DNA of 64,000 nucleotides from Clostridiaceae bacterium (GTDB taxonomy: Bacteria > Bacillota > Clostridia > Lachnospirales > Lachnospiraceae): positions 29,954 to 93,953 of the forward strand of contig CABIYE010000013.1 in NCBI GenBank assembly GCA_902362865.1. The letters run 5' to 3'. The translations under genes and the position numbers were made by a program. The notes beneath the pieces are model-generated. The model ran no database searches. It was not told the origin of the DNA and was given only the letters and a program-made list of their open reading frames with translations. Of this stretch, positions 7,915 to 16,237 are shown piece by piece (the stretch's first letter is position 1; every line of letters begins with the position of its first letter).

Positions 7915-7988
7915 TGGACCTTCGGGGACTCGAACCCAGGACCGATCGGTTATGAGCCGATTGCTCTAACCAACTGAGCTAAAGGTCC
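7915..7988 (-). tRNA. tRNA with CAU anticodon (Met, or lysidine-type Ile2)
   Basis: 74 nt. The acceptor pairs GGACCTT with AAGGTCC, the discriminator is A, and the anticodon loop is CTCATAA. The 3' side of the loop (CATAA rather than CATAC) and the GGACC acceptor resemble Ile2 tRNAs modified by TilS, but elongator Met cannot be excluded by eye. It is not an initiator, because the first pair is a normal G-C. Confidence 0.9.
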
Positions 7989-8015
7989 AAAACAAAAAGT
8001 CCCTTATAGGAACTA

Positions 8016-8088
8016 AGCCGATGATCGGACTCGAACCGATAACCTGCTGATTACAAATCAGCTGCTCTGCCAATTGAGCCACATCGGC
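8016..8088 (-). tRNA. tRNA-Thr (anticodon UGU)
   Basis: 73 nt. The acceptor pairs GCCGATG with CATCGGC, the anticodon loop is TTTGTAA, and the discriminator is U. Its anticodon arm (CTGATTTGTAATCAG) is nearly palindromic, which is relevant to the repeat array directly upstream in the same operon. Confidence 0.97.
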
Positions 8089-8306
8089 ATGATGTATCTG
8101 AAGGCAGCTGATTTGTAATCAGCGCTCTGCCTTCGATTGACGCGGTCAATCTCACTGAATTGAGCCACATCGGCATGATGTATTCCGAAGGCAGCCGATT
8201 TGTAATCAGCGCTCTGCCTTCGATTGACGCGGTCAATCTCACTGAATTGAGCCACATCGGCATGATGTATCTGAAGGCAGCTGATTTGTAATCAGCGCTC
8301 TGCCTT
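8070..8306 (-). repeat. Tandem array of aberrant tRNA-Thr 5' copies with hairpins (86/87-bp period)
   Basis: Between tRNA-Glu and tRNA-Thr the first 17 nt of tRNA-Thr recur (GCCGATGTGGCTCAATT, ending at 8088, 8174 and 8261 on the minus strand), spaced 86 and 87 bp apart. In each extra copy the D-loop is broken by an insert holding the stem GATTGAC/GTCAATC. Then GGCAGAGC resumes, and the anticodon arm is inverted: its loop reads ACA instead of TGT inside a GAAGGCAG...CTGCCTTC stem. The copies are almost identical, so the expansion is recent. No complete second tRNA-Thr can fold from them. Confidence 0.9.
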
Positions 8307-8322
8307 AATACTTGATAACGAA

Positions 8323-8394
8323 TGACTCCACCGGGAATCGAACCCGGGTTACCGCCGTGAAAGGGCGATGTCTTAACCGCTTGACCATGGAGCC
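8323..8394 (-). tRNA. tRNA-Glu (anticodon UUC)
   Basis: 72 nt. The acceptor GGCTCCA pairs with TGGAGTC (one G-U pair), the anticodon loop is CTTTCAC, and the discriminator is A. It is the first gene of the tRNA operon. Confidence 0.97.
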
Positions 8395-8400
8395 ATATAA

Positions 8401-8466
8401 ACTTCGGTCACTATTATCTCCACAGCGACCGAAGTCTATGATAGCATATAACTAATTATTTTGCAA
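8401..8466 (-). promoter_or_regulatory. tRNA operon promoter and leader hairpin
   Basis: On the minus strand -35 TTGCAA (8461-8466), a 17-bp spacer and -10 TATCAT (8438-8443, with an upstream TGC giving an extended -10). A perfect 9-bp inverted repeat, ACTTCGGTC/GACCGAAGT (8401-8435), begins at the expected start site and lies before tRNA-Glu. Confidence 0.7.
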
Positions 8467-8479
8467 TAGTTTTTATTAA

Positions 8480-8669
8480 TTTTTTATTTCTCAAAGTTCA
8501 GCCATAAGTCGGATTGTGGGTGAATCATGCTTGCATGAATGAACACACGATCCGGCTTATGAGCGGAGCGCCATTTTATGAGCAAAAATAGCTGCATAGC
8601 AGCGGAGAAGCATCGCAGATGTGTTTTGCGAATGGCGCGGGCTGAACTAATACTTTTTTATTTCTCAAA
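8480..8669. repeat. 152-bp structured repeat (copy 1) with 16-bp flanking direct repeats
   Basis: The element at 8496-8647 is bounded by GTTCAGCC/GGCTGAAC inverted ends. It holds two large stems: CATAAGTCGGAT.../...ATCCGGCTTATG and GCGCCATT.../...AATGGCGC, the second with an inner TAGCTGC/GCAGC hairpin. A second copy at 42779-42930 has the same length and differs at four positions by eye. Copy 1 is flanked by identical 16-bp sequences (TTTTTTATTTCTCAAA at 8480-8495 and 8654-8669). The right one contains the stop codon and last codons of the GH78 gene. It probably acts as a 3'-end structure or terminator for that gene. Confidence 0.85.
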
Positions 8670-11600
8670 CTTTTCCATAAATCTCTGGATAATGATTGCA
8701 CATTCCGCACGGCTCGTGCCTCCCTGTGGGTCAAGACGATAGGAACCGTCTTCGTTTTCTTTTCCAGCAATGATTCCGTTGCCTACCGCCCACTTCATTG
8801 CATCTTCTGCGAACTCCGTTACCTTGTCAGCGTCTGTAAATGCGCTGATATCGGTTGGTTTTTCGGATTTGTACTTTTTGTAATTCGCATAGCGGTACAT
8901 CATGGTTACCATCTGCTCGCGGGTAATTGGATCATTCGTTCCAAAGTATCCGGAATCTGTATAACCCGTAACAACTTCTGTTTCGGCCGCCCAGGTAACT
9001 GCTTTTGAATAGAACTGTCCATCCGGTACATCCGGGAACTTCGCCTCATACTCTACTTTCGGTTCCCCGTTGAGACGGTAAAGAATCGTTGCAAACTGTG
9101 CACGTACCAGTGTTGTGTATGGCGCGAAATGCGTATCATCCATACCCGTCATAGTTCCTTCGTAATAGTTGTAAGCCACTTCATCGTAGAACCAGTCATT
9201 TTCTACTACGTCTTCATATGGAAGTTTTTTCCATTGCAGAGCCTTTGCCGCTTCGTCAAGCGCTGCAGCCGCATCATCAATTTCTTTCTGCGTTGCGGCC
9301 GTATCTGCAAATACTTCTTCTGCCTTCTTCAAAGCTTCTTCGTAAGCTGCCCAGCTCGCTTCTGAATAATGATCCTTCTTAGTATCCGGAACTGCATTTT
9401 TGATTGCCGCCTCAAGCTTCTTCTTGTCTGTATCATTCGGTTTCGCTGCTTCCTTCACTGTAACCTTAAAGGTAGCTATCTTTCCTTCATATGTTACTGT
9501 TACTGTCTGCTCTCCGGTCTTATTCTTATCATAACCGCTTACTTTGCAATCCGTTACCGCAATATCTTTTGTTGTATCGTCGCTGTATTTTGCAGTAACT
9601 TTCATTCCGTCAAGGTTAAGCTCTTCTCCTGCTGTGTACTCTGTCTTCGTCGGTGCTGTTACCGTAATGGATTCTACCACAACCGGATCGTCTCCATCCT
9701 CCTGTCCTACATAACCTTCCGCGTAAACTGCTGTCAGCTTTCCATCCTTCACACTAAAATCATATCCGCCGGATTCCAGCACGAATTTCGCCGTTTCCAA
9801 TCCATTGTGCTCTTCCATGCCTTCATAGGACATACCGGTCAGCGCCTCGAAACCGTCCAGTGCGTTCTCTTTTACAGGGAGATACAGAACTGCCGTTGTA
9901 TTTGCCGGTATTACCGTATGGTAGGAGGTAAGTTCGCCATCTGTACTCTTCCACTGAGATTCAATCTTTCCATAATAAGATTCGTAAGAAGCATCCACGG
10001 AATGAATACGTTCTTCGTCGTTATATTTTTCTCCTGTGTCAGGCGTCGGCTGTAAAATAATATTCTTGAATCCCGGATTTTCTTCGTCCGCGGCAATCCC
10101 CGCCATGTAACGGTACATCCATTCTACCACAGAACCGTATGCATAGTGATTAAAGGAGTTCATCTCGCTGTCGCCGAATCCCACGCCCGGCGTATAGGAA
10201 TTCCATCTCTCCCAGATGGTCGTTGCCCCTGCTTTTACTTCAAAGAGCCAGGACGGTTGTTCATCCTGAAGGAGCAGATCATAGGACACATCGCTGCTTC
10301 CTATATCTGAAAGCACCGGCGTGATTACATTGGAGCCAAGGAACCCAACCGCAAGCGTATTTTTCCCATAATTAGCCCGAATACTGCCTGCTGCCGGATT
10401 TTCATTTTTAATATTCTCTATCAGCAGCTCTTTCGCCGCATCACGCATCTCGTCACTGTCATAGAATCCCAGTTTCAGCATCCAGAGCAGCGCTGTCTGG
10501 GAATTATCCTCCCAGGTTCCGCCTTTTCCTGCCCACCACATGAACTGGTATCTCTGCATATCTCCTGTACCTGATTTAATCACAAGATTACCATCGTTAA
10601 ATGTTACATGTGTCTTTAAAAAGGTCTCCTTAATATCTTCAAACTGCTGCTCATAAGCCGCCTGCTTCTCCGTATTGCCCAGGACGCCCGCAATCTTCGC
10701 CATCAACTGTGCCATATAACCATAGTAATAGTCAGAAATAACTTCTACCGAAGTTCCCTGGAAGGACAGCCAATCGCCATAATTTCTGTCGGCTCCCAGA
10801 TCAATCGGCGCCTGGTTTGCGCCTCTTTCATGCGCCTTCATATAATCCATATAGTGAACCATCGCATCCCAGTTCTCTTCCAGAACAGAAGTATCTCCGG
10901 TCTGGCTGTAAAGCACCCATGGATCAATAATCTCTACGTCACTCCAGCCTGCCGCCCAGGTACTGAAGTATCCGTTCATATCGTCAAATACGGAAGGCGT
11001 ATATCCTTTTATCAGCGTATTTTCTGACAAAATGTCCTGAATCTCATTCAGAAATGCCACGGAGTTAAAATTATAAACTGCCGTCTGTGCAAATGCCTGT
11101 GTGTCTCCGCTCCACGCCTGCCGCTCATCACGCTGCGGGCAATCCGTAGACGTCGTAAAATAATTACTCATCTGTCCGTATAAAGTATTGGAGAACAATT
11201 TATTTACATTCGCATTATTTGTCTCAATATTTCCGGTCTGCTCTGTTATGGATGAGAGCGCCTTTGATTTTACAGAATAAATCGTCACGTCATCCGTTGC
11301 AGTAAATTCTATGTACTGATATCCAAAGAAGGACATCGTTGTCTGATAATGCTCTTTCCCGTCTCCGGCAAAGGTATACTTAACCGCCGACCTTGCATTT
11401 CTCAGGCTCTTCTGGTAAATAGAACCCTTCGGTCCGTCCGCCTGTGTAGCGCCGTTTCCGGAAGCGCTTCCGTCATTCAGCATTTCCGCAAACCGCATGG
11501 TAAGTCGGGTTCCCCGCTCAGCCGCAAATTCCACCTCTGGGATAGCTGTCATATTCTGTCCCAGATTTACGATCATCGTCTGTCCCTTTTTCAGAGTGAT

Positions 11601-13925
11601 TCCGTCCCCAAGGATATTTTCTCCCTCGGAAACAGCCTCATATTTTCCTGCATACAGAGCATCCTCCGGCTCTTCGTATGCATAATATTTATCTACATTT
11701 ACTTCGCCGCCTGCCAGAGAAGAATTGGCCGCCTGTCCGGTGTAAAGCACGCAGGATACCGGTTCTTTTGAAAACTTGTCAATAATTTTGCCCGGTGTCG
11801 CCGCCTGCGCACGTATCTCGCCGGAATAAGTGGTGGTCGACATGGCCGTCTTTCCTGACAGCACCGTATTCTTCAGCGTACCCGCATCCAGTTTTGAAGC
11901 ACCGTCAATATCTTTCCAGGTCTTACCGCCGTCTGAAGACGTCTGGATAGAATAGATTTTCGCATAGTTCGGGCAAACTCCGTAATAAATAGATTCCTTG
12001 TCCGTACGTGCGTACAACTTCATACCCGAGAAGGTAACCGCCTGGTTAAAATGAAAATCAATGGTAATCGGATTGTCCTCCATATCCAGGACTTCATTCC
12101 CATAATCCAATATCTCCGTGGTAAAGCCCGCATTATTCTTCAGGCCATAGTCTCCGTCTGTCAGGTTCGCCGCACTCCACTGGGGAGCCGATTCAAAATT
12201 TCTGGATATTGTTGGAGTAACTCCTGCCGCCACATTTTTCTCAGCAGAATCCAGAAGTTCCAATTCCATAATCTGCAGACGATTCTCATTATCCTCCATA
12301 ACCGCCGGGCCTACCGCATAGACGGCAACTCTCACATCCTGTGCTGTCACTTCCCCGAAATCTGCCTCAGAATAGACTCCCTCGCTGTCCGTCTCCGGAT
12401 AGCTGACAGTATTGCGCAGGCTATCTACCTGATAAGTATCCACAGTCGTCCAATCTGTCCCGTTTTCCGAAACCTTCAGGCTGTATTTCTTCGGATAGTT
12501 GACGCACTCATTTCCGCTGATTGGTTCTCCCTTGATTCGCGGATAAATGTCCAGACTTTCCACAGACACTGCACTGTCAAATGCAAATTCAATTGTAATC
12601 GGTGTTTCCAACGTAAAAGAGGTCTGTCCGCTTGCCACCTGCTCTGAGGAATATCCTCTGTCACTGTCAATTCCGTAATCTCCATCTGTCAGATTACTTT
12701 CTGTCCACTGCGTTCCCCATGTAAATGTATTGGATACCTTCGGTGCAAGCCCGCTCACCACATTATTTCCCTGGGAATCCTTAAGCTCCAGCTCCATCAT
12801 CTGCAGACGGTTCTCGTTATCTCCCTTTGTGCCGGGTCCGATTTCTTCTACAACAAGCTGTGCATATTTTACATTTTCCTGTGCCGCAAATTCCTGATGA
12901 ATCACAGGAGTCTGCGTATCATTCCCCTCTGTCAGGGAATTCACCCACGCGCTGTCATCGTAACCTGCTTTCGTGAAATCACCCAGTTCTTCTGCTATAC
13001 GCGCGTCGTAATCTTCACCATAATATACTCCGTTGGCAGTAATACCGCTGTCCAGTGTTCCCTTCCAGTCAGTCGTATTGGTAACAATGTCTTTCACCGT
13101 ATCGTCCGCATAACGAATCCGGAGCATCGCCTTCACCGCAGGCTGTGCGGATGTGGCGCCGATATTCGTTCCGCCGTTTCCGTCATTCCACCCGGTTCCT
13201 CCAATCACGGAAACCACGGCTGTATCCTGCTCTTCCAGCATGGAGGTTACATCATAAGCCTGATAGCCCATACTGATATTTCTATTGCCGTATCCCGGGT
13301 TCATGTGATGATAAACGGTCTCACCGTCTTCCTGCACACCTGCCCGGCTTCCATTTACATATGCCTGATATGCACCAATCGCCGTAATATAAAGTCTTGC
13401 AGATTCTACCTTGCCATCCAGCTTCTGTTCTGTTCTGAAAACCGGGGCCGCGGAACTTTTATTCATACGGATAAACGCCGCATTTTTCCATGCCTGCTGA
13501 TTTGTAACTCCTGTCTCAAATGAAGCCGTACCGGATTGTACTTCACTGCCCGTCTCTGTCCAGACTTTCACCGTCCAGTCATAAGCCGTACCTTCCGCCA
13601 GTGCCTCGCCTCCATAAGATATACCGACAGACTTGTCATTCTCAACTTTGCCGCTGTCCCATACGGCTTTCGATGTGCCGCTCTCTGTAACCTGAATCTG
13701 ATATGCCGTCTGTTTCGTACCAATTCCATTGGACTCCAGCTTCCATCCAAAATGCACGGAATCTGTTTCAATGCCAATGGGATTCGCCATATACTCCGTC
13801 GTCATATCAGAGATGCTGATTCGCACATCATCTGATACTGCCGCCGATGCAGTCACAGGCATAACACTAAAGAGCAGACAGATTGACAGAAAGAATGCCG
13901 CTGCTCTTTTCCATTGCTGCTTCAT
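8658..13925 (-). CDS. Cell-surface alpha-L-rhamnosidase (GH78) with SLH anchor
   Basis: 1755 residues with an AGGAG ribosome binding site 8 nt before ATG. Order: signal peptide (1-28); rhamnosidase N-terminal beta domains (30-340); two related discoidin-like (F5/8 C-type) inserts near 350-520 and 545-700, sharing the ENRLQ-MELEL motif; the (alpha/alpha)6 GH78 domain with DCPQRDERQAWSGD near 930 (general acid region) and GATTIWERW near 1237 (proposed base Glu); a Big3-type Ig domain (about 1415-1492); FIVAR (about 1498-1565); and three SLH repeats (1568-1755). SLH domains bind pyruvylated wall polymer. It likely removes terminal rhamnose from pectic or other plant glycans. It is a single-gene unit with its own extended -10 promoter. 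Confidence 0.95.
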   Translation of the reverse strand: MKQQWKRAAAFFLSICLLFSVMPVTASAAVSDDVRISISDMTTEYMANPIGIETDSVHFGWKLESNGIGTKQTAYQIQVTESGTSKAVWDSGKVENDKSVGISYGGEALAEGTAYDWTVKVWTETGSEVQSGTASFETGVTNQQAWKNAAFIRMNKSSAAPVFRTEQKLDGKVESARLYITAIGAYQAYVNGSRAGVQEDGETVYHHMNPGYGNRNISMGYQAYDVTSMLEEQDTAVVSVIGGTGWNDGNGGTNIGATSAQPAVKAMLRIRYADDTVKDIVTNTTDWKGTLDSGITANGVYYGEDYDARIAEELGDFTKAGYDDSAWVNSLTEGNDTQTPVIHQEFAAQENVKYAQLVVEEIGPGTKGDNENRLQMMELELKDSQGNNVVSGLAPKVSNTFTWGTQWTESNLTDGDYGIDSDRGYSSEQVASGQTSFTLETPITIEFAFDSAVSVESLDIYPRIKGEPISGNECVNYPKKYSLKVSENGTDWTTVDTYQVDSLRNTVSYPETDSEGVYSEADFGEVTAQDVRVAVYAVGPAVMEDNENRLQIMELELLDSAEKNVAAGVTPTISRNFESAPQWSAANLTDGDYGLKNNAGFTTEILDYGNEVLDMEDNPITIDFHFNQAVTFSGMKLYARTDKESIYYGVCPNYAKIYSIQTSSDGGKTWKDIDGASKLDAGTLKNTVLSGKTAMSTTTYSGEIRAQAATPGKIIDKFSKEPVSCVLYTGQAANSSLAGGEVNVDKYYAYEEPEDALYAGKYEAVSEGENILGDGITLKKGQTMIVNLGQNMTAIPEVEFAAERGTRLTMRFAEMLNDGSASGNGATQADGPKGSIYQKSLRNARSAVKYTFAGDGKEHYQTTMSFFGYQYIEFTATDDVTIYSVKSKALSSITEQTGNIETNNANVNKLFSNTLYGQMSNYFTTSTDCPQRDERQAWSGDTQAFAQTAVYNFNSVAFLNEIQDILSENTLIKGYTPSVFDDMNGYFSTWAAGWSDVEIIDPWVLYSQTGDTSVLEENWDAMVHYMDYMKAHERGANQAPIDLGADRNYGDWLSFQGTSVEVISDYYYGYMAQLMAKIAGVLGNTEKQAAYEQQFEDIKETFLKTHVTFNDGNLVIKSGTGDMQRYQFMWWAGKGGTWEDNSQTALLWMLKLGFYDSDEMRDAAKELLIENIKNENPAAGSIRANYGKNTLAVGFLGSNVITPVLSDIGSSDVSYDLLLQDEQPSWLFEVKAGATTIWERWNSYTPGVGFGDSEMNSFNHYAYGSVVEWMYRYMAGIAADEENPGFKNIILQPTPDTGEKYNDEERIHSVDASYESYYGKIESQWKSTDGELTSYHTVIPANTTAVLYLPVKENALDGFEALTGMSYEGMEEHNGLETAKFVLESGGYDFSVKDGKLTAVYAEGYVGQEDGDDPVVVESITVTAPTKTEYTAGEELNLDGMKVTAKYSDDTTKDIAVTDCKVSGYDKNKTGEQTVTVTYEGKIATFKVTVKEAAKPNDTDKKKLEAAIKNAVPDTKKDHYSEASWAAYEEALKKAEEVFADTAATQKEIDDAAAALDEAAKALQWKKLPYEDVVENDWFYDEVAYNYYEGTMTGMDDTHFAPYTTLVRAQFATILYRLNGEPKVEYEAKFPDVPDGQFYSKAVTWAAETEVVTGYTDSGYFGTNDPITREQMVTMMYRYANYKKYKSEKPTDISAFTDADKVTEFAEDAMKWAVGNGIIAGKENEDGSYRLDPQGGTSRAECAIIIQRFMEKFEK

Positions 13926-13958
13926 AAATTTTTCTCCTCCCTACTTTTCTTGCAGAAC

Positions 13959-13967
13959 ATTATATCA
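13959..13967 (-). promoter_or_regulatory. Extended -10 promoter of the GH78 gene
   Basis: TGATATAAT on the minus strand, 34 nt upstream of the start codon. There is no matching -35 at 16-18 bp. The same TGNTATAAT style recurs at 884, 31397 and 42701. Confidence 0.6.
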
Positions 13968-14018
13968 CTTTTCTCCAAAACATTCCATGCGCTTTTTTAT
14001 TCATTTTTGTTAAATATT

Positions 14019-14164
14019 TTGCACTCATTACTATTCAAATCCGGACTGTGGAGCAGTCACCCCACCCGCATAAGCAGTCTTAGCTCCGTCAGGAGTAAGA
14101 CTGGAGTATCGAAGATACGACGAGTGCGCATGCTGGTGGGGTGCTGTGAATGGTAACTTGCACT
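14019..14164. repeat. Multi-hairpin intergenic element with imperfect terminal inverted repeats
   Basis: 14027-14157 is bounded by ATTACTATTCA and TGAATGGTAAC (imperfect inverted ends). Inside are a long stem pairing CACCCCACC-like with GGTGGGGTG, and smaller hairpins (AGTCTTA/TAAGACT, GTATC/GATAC, GACTG/CAGTC). A direct repeat TTGCACT lies just outside both ends (14019-14025, 14158-14164), as in a target-site duplication. It lies right after the alcohol dehydrogenase stop codon and may terminate that transcript. Unrelated in sequence to the 152-bp element but similar in style. Confidence 0.7.
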
Positions 14165-14167
14165 TTT

Positions 14168-15340
14168 CTATACAAGACTCTCCCGCAGAATCTGTACAAT
14201 TTCCTCCCGGTCAAGTACTTTGTATCCTCCTGGCATGGCAAGTGTTACGTCAGCAATTCCTTCAATCATTGCTTCATCGGCTCCCAACTCACGGATATTC
14301 ATCACAAGTCCCAGCTCTTTCATCCAATTCTCCATTGCCGCAAGTCCTTCTTCTGCAACCTGGCGGTCATCCTTTCCTTCCGGATCCACATCCCATACAT
14401 TTACCGCAAAACGCTTAAATTTCGCCAGCCCATAAGGCAGAATGTATCGATAATACGGCAGAGAAACCGCAGCAAGCGTCATACCGTGGGTCGCATTGGT
14501 GTAACCTCCCACTGCCTGTCCCAACATATGAACCATCCAATCAGTAGTTTTTCCTTTTGCCACCAGCGTGTTCAGTGCCCATGTTGCCGTCCACATAATA
14601 TTGCTCCTCGCCTCATAGTCCTGCGGATTCTCATTCGCAATCCGACTGGAATGTAACAGAGATCGCATCAGTCCTTCACTGATGTAATCACTGGTATTGT
14701 CATCCTCTCCCGAAAAGTACTGCTCGCAAATATGGTTGAAAATGTCATAAATACCGGAAACCATCTGATAATGCGGCAGGGTCATGGTATAGCGGGGATT
14801 CAGAATCGAAAACTTCGGCATAATCGCCTCGTCTGCAAAAACATGGCCGATTTTCTGCTTTGTCTCCTGATTCGTTATCACAGAACCAGCGTTCATCTCC
14901 GAACCAGTTCCTACCATTGTCAGCACACACCCCACCGGAATCGTCTCACATTCCGGTTCTTCAAAACGAACATAATACTTCTGCCACGGATCATCTTCAC
15001 AATGAACAGACACAGACACCGCCTTTGCATAATCGCAGACCGAACCACCGCCTACGGCCAGAATGAAGTCCGCTTGGTGATTTCTTGCAATCTCAACACC
15101 CTCATACAATTTGGCAAGGGTAGGATTGGGCATAACACCGGAAATCTCCGCAACCTCTTTCCCATTTTTCTTTAAAATAGAAACAACTTCCTCATAGATT
15201 CCATTCTTCTTAATTGAGCCGCCGCCATAGATTAATACTACATTGCGCCCATATTTTGGCAGTTCCGTATTCAGCGAATTCAGAGAATCTTCTCCAAAAT
15301 AAAGTTTGGTAGGATTACAATAAGTAAAATTTCCATTCAT
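14168..15340 (-). CDS. Iron-containing alcohol dehydrogenase (butanol dehydrogenase-like)
   Basis: 390 residues, the usual length of the group III Fe-ADH family. The GGGS motif of the nucleotide-binding domain is near residues 96-99 (AVGGGSVCDYAKA). VGTGSEMN follows near 150. The metal ligand pattern DIFNH (Asp and His) lies near 200, with further His residues in DWMVHMLGQ and ATHGMTLA near 270-285. It reduces aldehydes to alcohols with NAD(P)H. The ribosome binding site is AAAGGAGAG. It is divergent from a MerR regulator and preceded by a MerR-type promoter, so it is probably induced by an aldehyde or thiol-reactive signal, like AdhA/AdhR of Bacillus; that signal is inferred. Confidence 0.94.
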   Translation of the reverse strand: MNGNFTYCNPTKLYFGEDSLNSLNTELPKYGRNVVLIYGGGSIKKNGIYEEVVSILKKNGKEVAEISGVMPNPTLAKLYEGVEIARNHQADFILAVGGGSVCDYAKAVSVSVHCEDDPWQKYYVRFEEPECETIPVGCVLTMVGTGSEMNAGSVITNQETKQKIGHVFADEAIMPKFSILNPRYTMTLPHYQMVSGIYDIFNHICEQYFSGEDDNTSDYISEGLMRSLLHSSRIANENPQDYEARSNIMWTATWALNTLVAKGKTTDWMVHMLGQAVGGYTNATHGMTLAAVSLPYYRYILPYGLAKFKRFAVNVWDVDPEGKDDRQVAEEGLAAMENWMKELGLVMNIRELGADEAMIEGIADVTLAMPGGYKVLDREEIVQILRESLV

Positions 15341-15385
15341 AATTCTTTCTCTCCTTTGACAGTTCTGTTTTTATTTGTTAAAATC

Positions 15386-15416
15386 ATTGTAGAACGTAAA
15401 CCTAACTTTAGGTCAA
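15386..15416 (-). promoter_or_regulatory. MerR-type promoter/operator of the alcohol dehydrogenase gene
   Basis: On the minus strand -35 TTGACC (15411-15416) and -10 TACAAT (15386-15391) are 19 bp apart, the overlong spacing that MerR-family activators correct by twisting DNA. A perfect 14-bp palindrome, ACCTAAAGTTAGGT (15400-15413), lies across the -35 and spacer. Confidence 0.88.
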
Positions 15417-15479
15417 GATTATTTTTCAAAAAACTTTGCACAAAGGTGCTATAAACAGCAACTGCACAGGAGGATGAAT

Positions 15480-15929
15480 ATGTATACAATCGGACAGGTA
15501 TCTGAGATGTTTGGACTGCCAATCTCAACACTGCGCTATTACGACAAAGAAGGACTCTTTCCAAATATAAAGCGCACTTCCGGGATCCGCAGATTCGGTG
15601 AAGCAGAACTTGAAACCCTTCGGGTTATTGAATGCCTGAAAAAGTCAGGTCTTGAAATCAAAGACATCAAACAATTTATAGAATGGTGCGGTCAGGGCAG
15701 CGAAACTTACCCACAGCGCCGGGATCTGTTCATAAGGCAAAAGGAACAGGCAGAAGCCGAGATTGCACGTATGAACCGCGTTCTCGCCATGTTGAAATAC
15801 AAATGCTGGTATTATGAGCAGGCAATCAAAGACGGAAACGAGGAGCGGCTTCGCTCTCTCACTCCGGAGACCATGCCGGAAGAAATCCGGGATATTTATC
15901 AATATGCACACTTTGACAACTTTAATTGA
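15480..15929 (+). CDS. MerR-family transcriptional regulator
   Basis: 149 residues from the ATG at 15480. An ATG at 15474 directly abuts AGGAGG, which is too close, whereas 15480 leaves 6 nt. The N-terminal winged helix-turn-helix reads YTIGQVSEMFGLPISTLRYY (residues 2-21) followed by DKEGLFP. A coiled coil runs from about residue 78 to 115. There is no metal-binding Cys pair; the Cys residues at about 54, 69 and 108 could sense a reactive carbonyl. It sits divergent from the alcohol dehydrogenase gene and almost surely controls its 19-bp-spacer promoter. Confidence 0.93.
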   Translation: MYTIGQVSEMFGLPISTLRYYDKEGLFPNIKRTSGIRRFGEAELETLRVIECLKKSGLEIKDIKQFIEWCGQGSETYPQRRDLFIRQKEQAEAEIARMNRVLAMLKYKCWYYEQAIKDGNEERLRSLTPETMPEEIRDIYQYAHFDNFN

Positions 15930-15932
15930 AAC

Positions 15933-16046
15933 TTAATTCTCCTGCTCCGCAAGCATAACTTTAATAAGGTTTGTCTTATCTACATAGTAAAAACCTTCTG
16001 TCTGCAGCTTTTCAAAATTCTCAATACCAATGGGCAGTTTATTTTT
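15933..16046 (-). pseudogene. Remnant of an AAA-ATPase-like/DUF1703 protein (N-terminal scrap)
   Basis: An in-frame stretch bounded by stops reads KLPIGIENFEKLQTEGFYYV followed by DKTNLIKVMLAEQEN and a stop. This matches the conserved N-terminus of the AAA-ATPase-like/PD-(D/E)XK family (LPIGI-F--LR---YYVDKT). The rest of the gene is gone. It is part of a decayed stretch, 15930-16913. Confidence 0.7.
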
Positions 16047-16129
16047 CTATTGTACAGAAATATTATGGAAAACCTACCGCCATTTTTTCATTCTCTGTAC
16101 CCTTTCCACTGCCCGGCTCATTCTGCATT

Positions 16130-16237
16130 TTACTTAAGCAACTGCCAAAGTTCCTTCCGGTCACTGTCGGAAACGCTTAATACCTCCGCTTCTACCAGCT
16201 TCGCATATGCTGCTGTCAAGTAAGGATCAAAGATTTT
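16130..16237 (-). other. Short decayed coding remnant, family not recognised
   Basis: In the same frame as the dinD remnant but after its stop codon, an open stretch reads KIFDPYLTAAYAKLVEAEVL and continues for 15 residues to a stop (LKELWQLLK-like end). Gene-like codon use and two stops suggest the tail of a broken gene. I cannot name the family. Confidence 0.35.

Noticed and set aside
8051..8263. Open frames of 65-70 residues with internal repeats on the minus strand
   Set aside because: They merely read through the tandem tRNA-Thr-derived array; no ribosome binding site, and the peptide repeat follows the 86/87-bp DNA repeat.
9129..10055. Long plus-strand open frames opposite the GH78 gene, and similar ones opposite other SLH enzyme genes
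   Set aside because: They are mirror frames of highly repetitive coding sequence, lack ribosome binding sites, and recur opposite each SLH tail.
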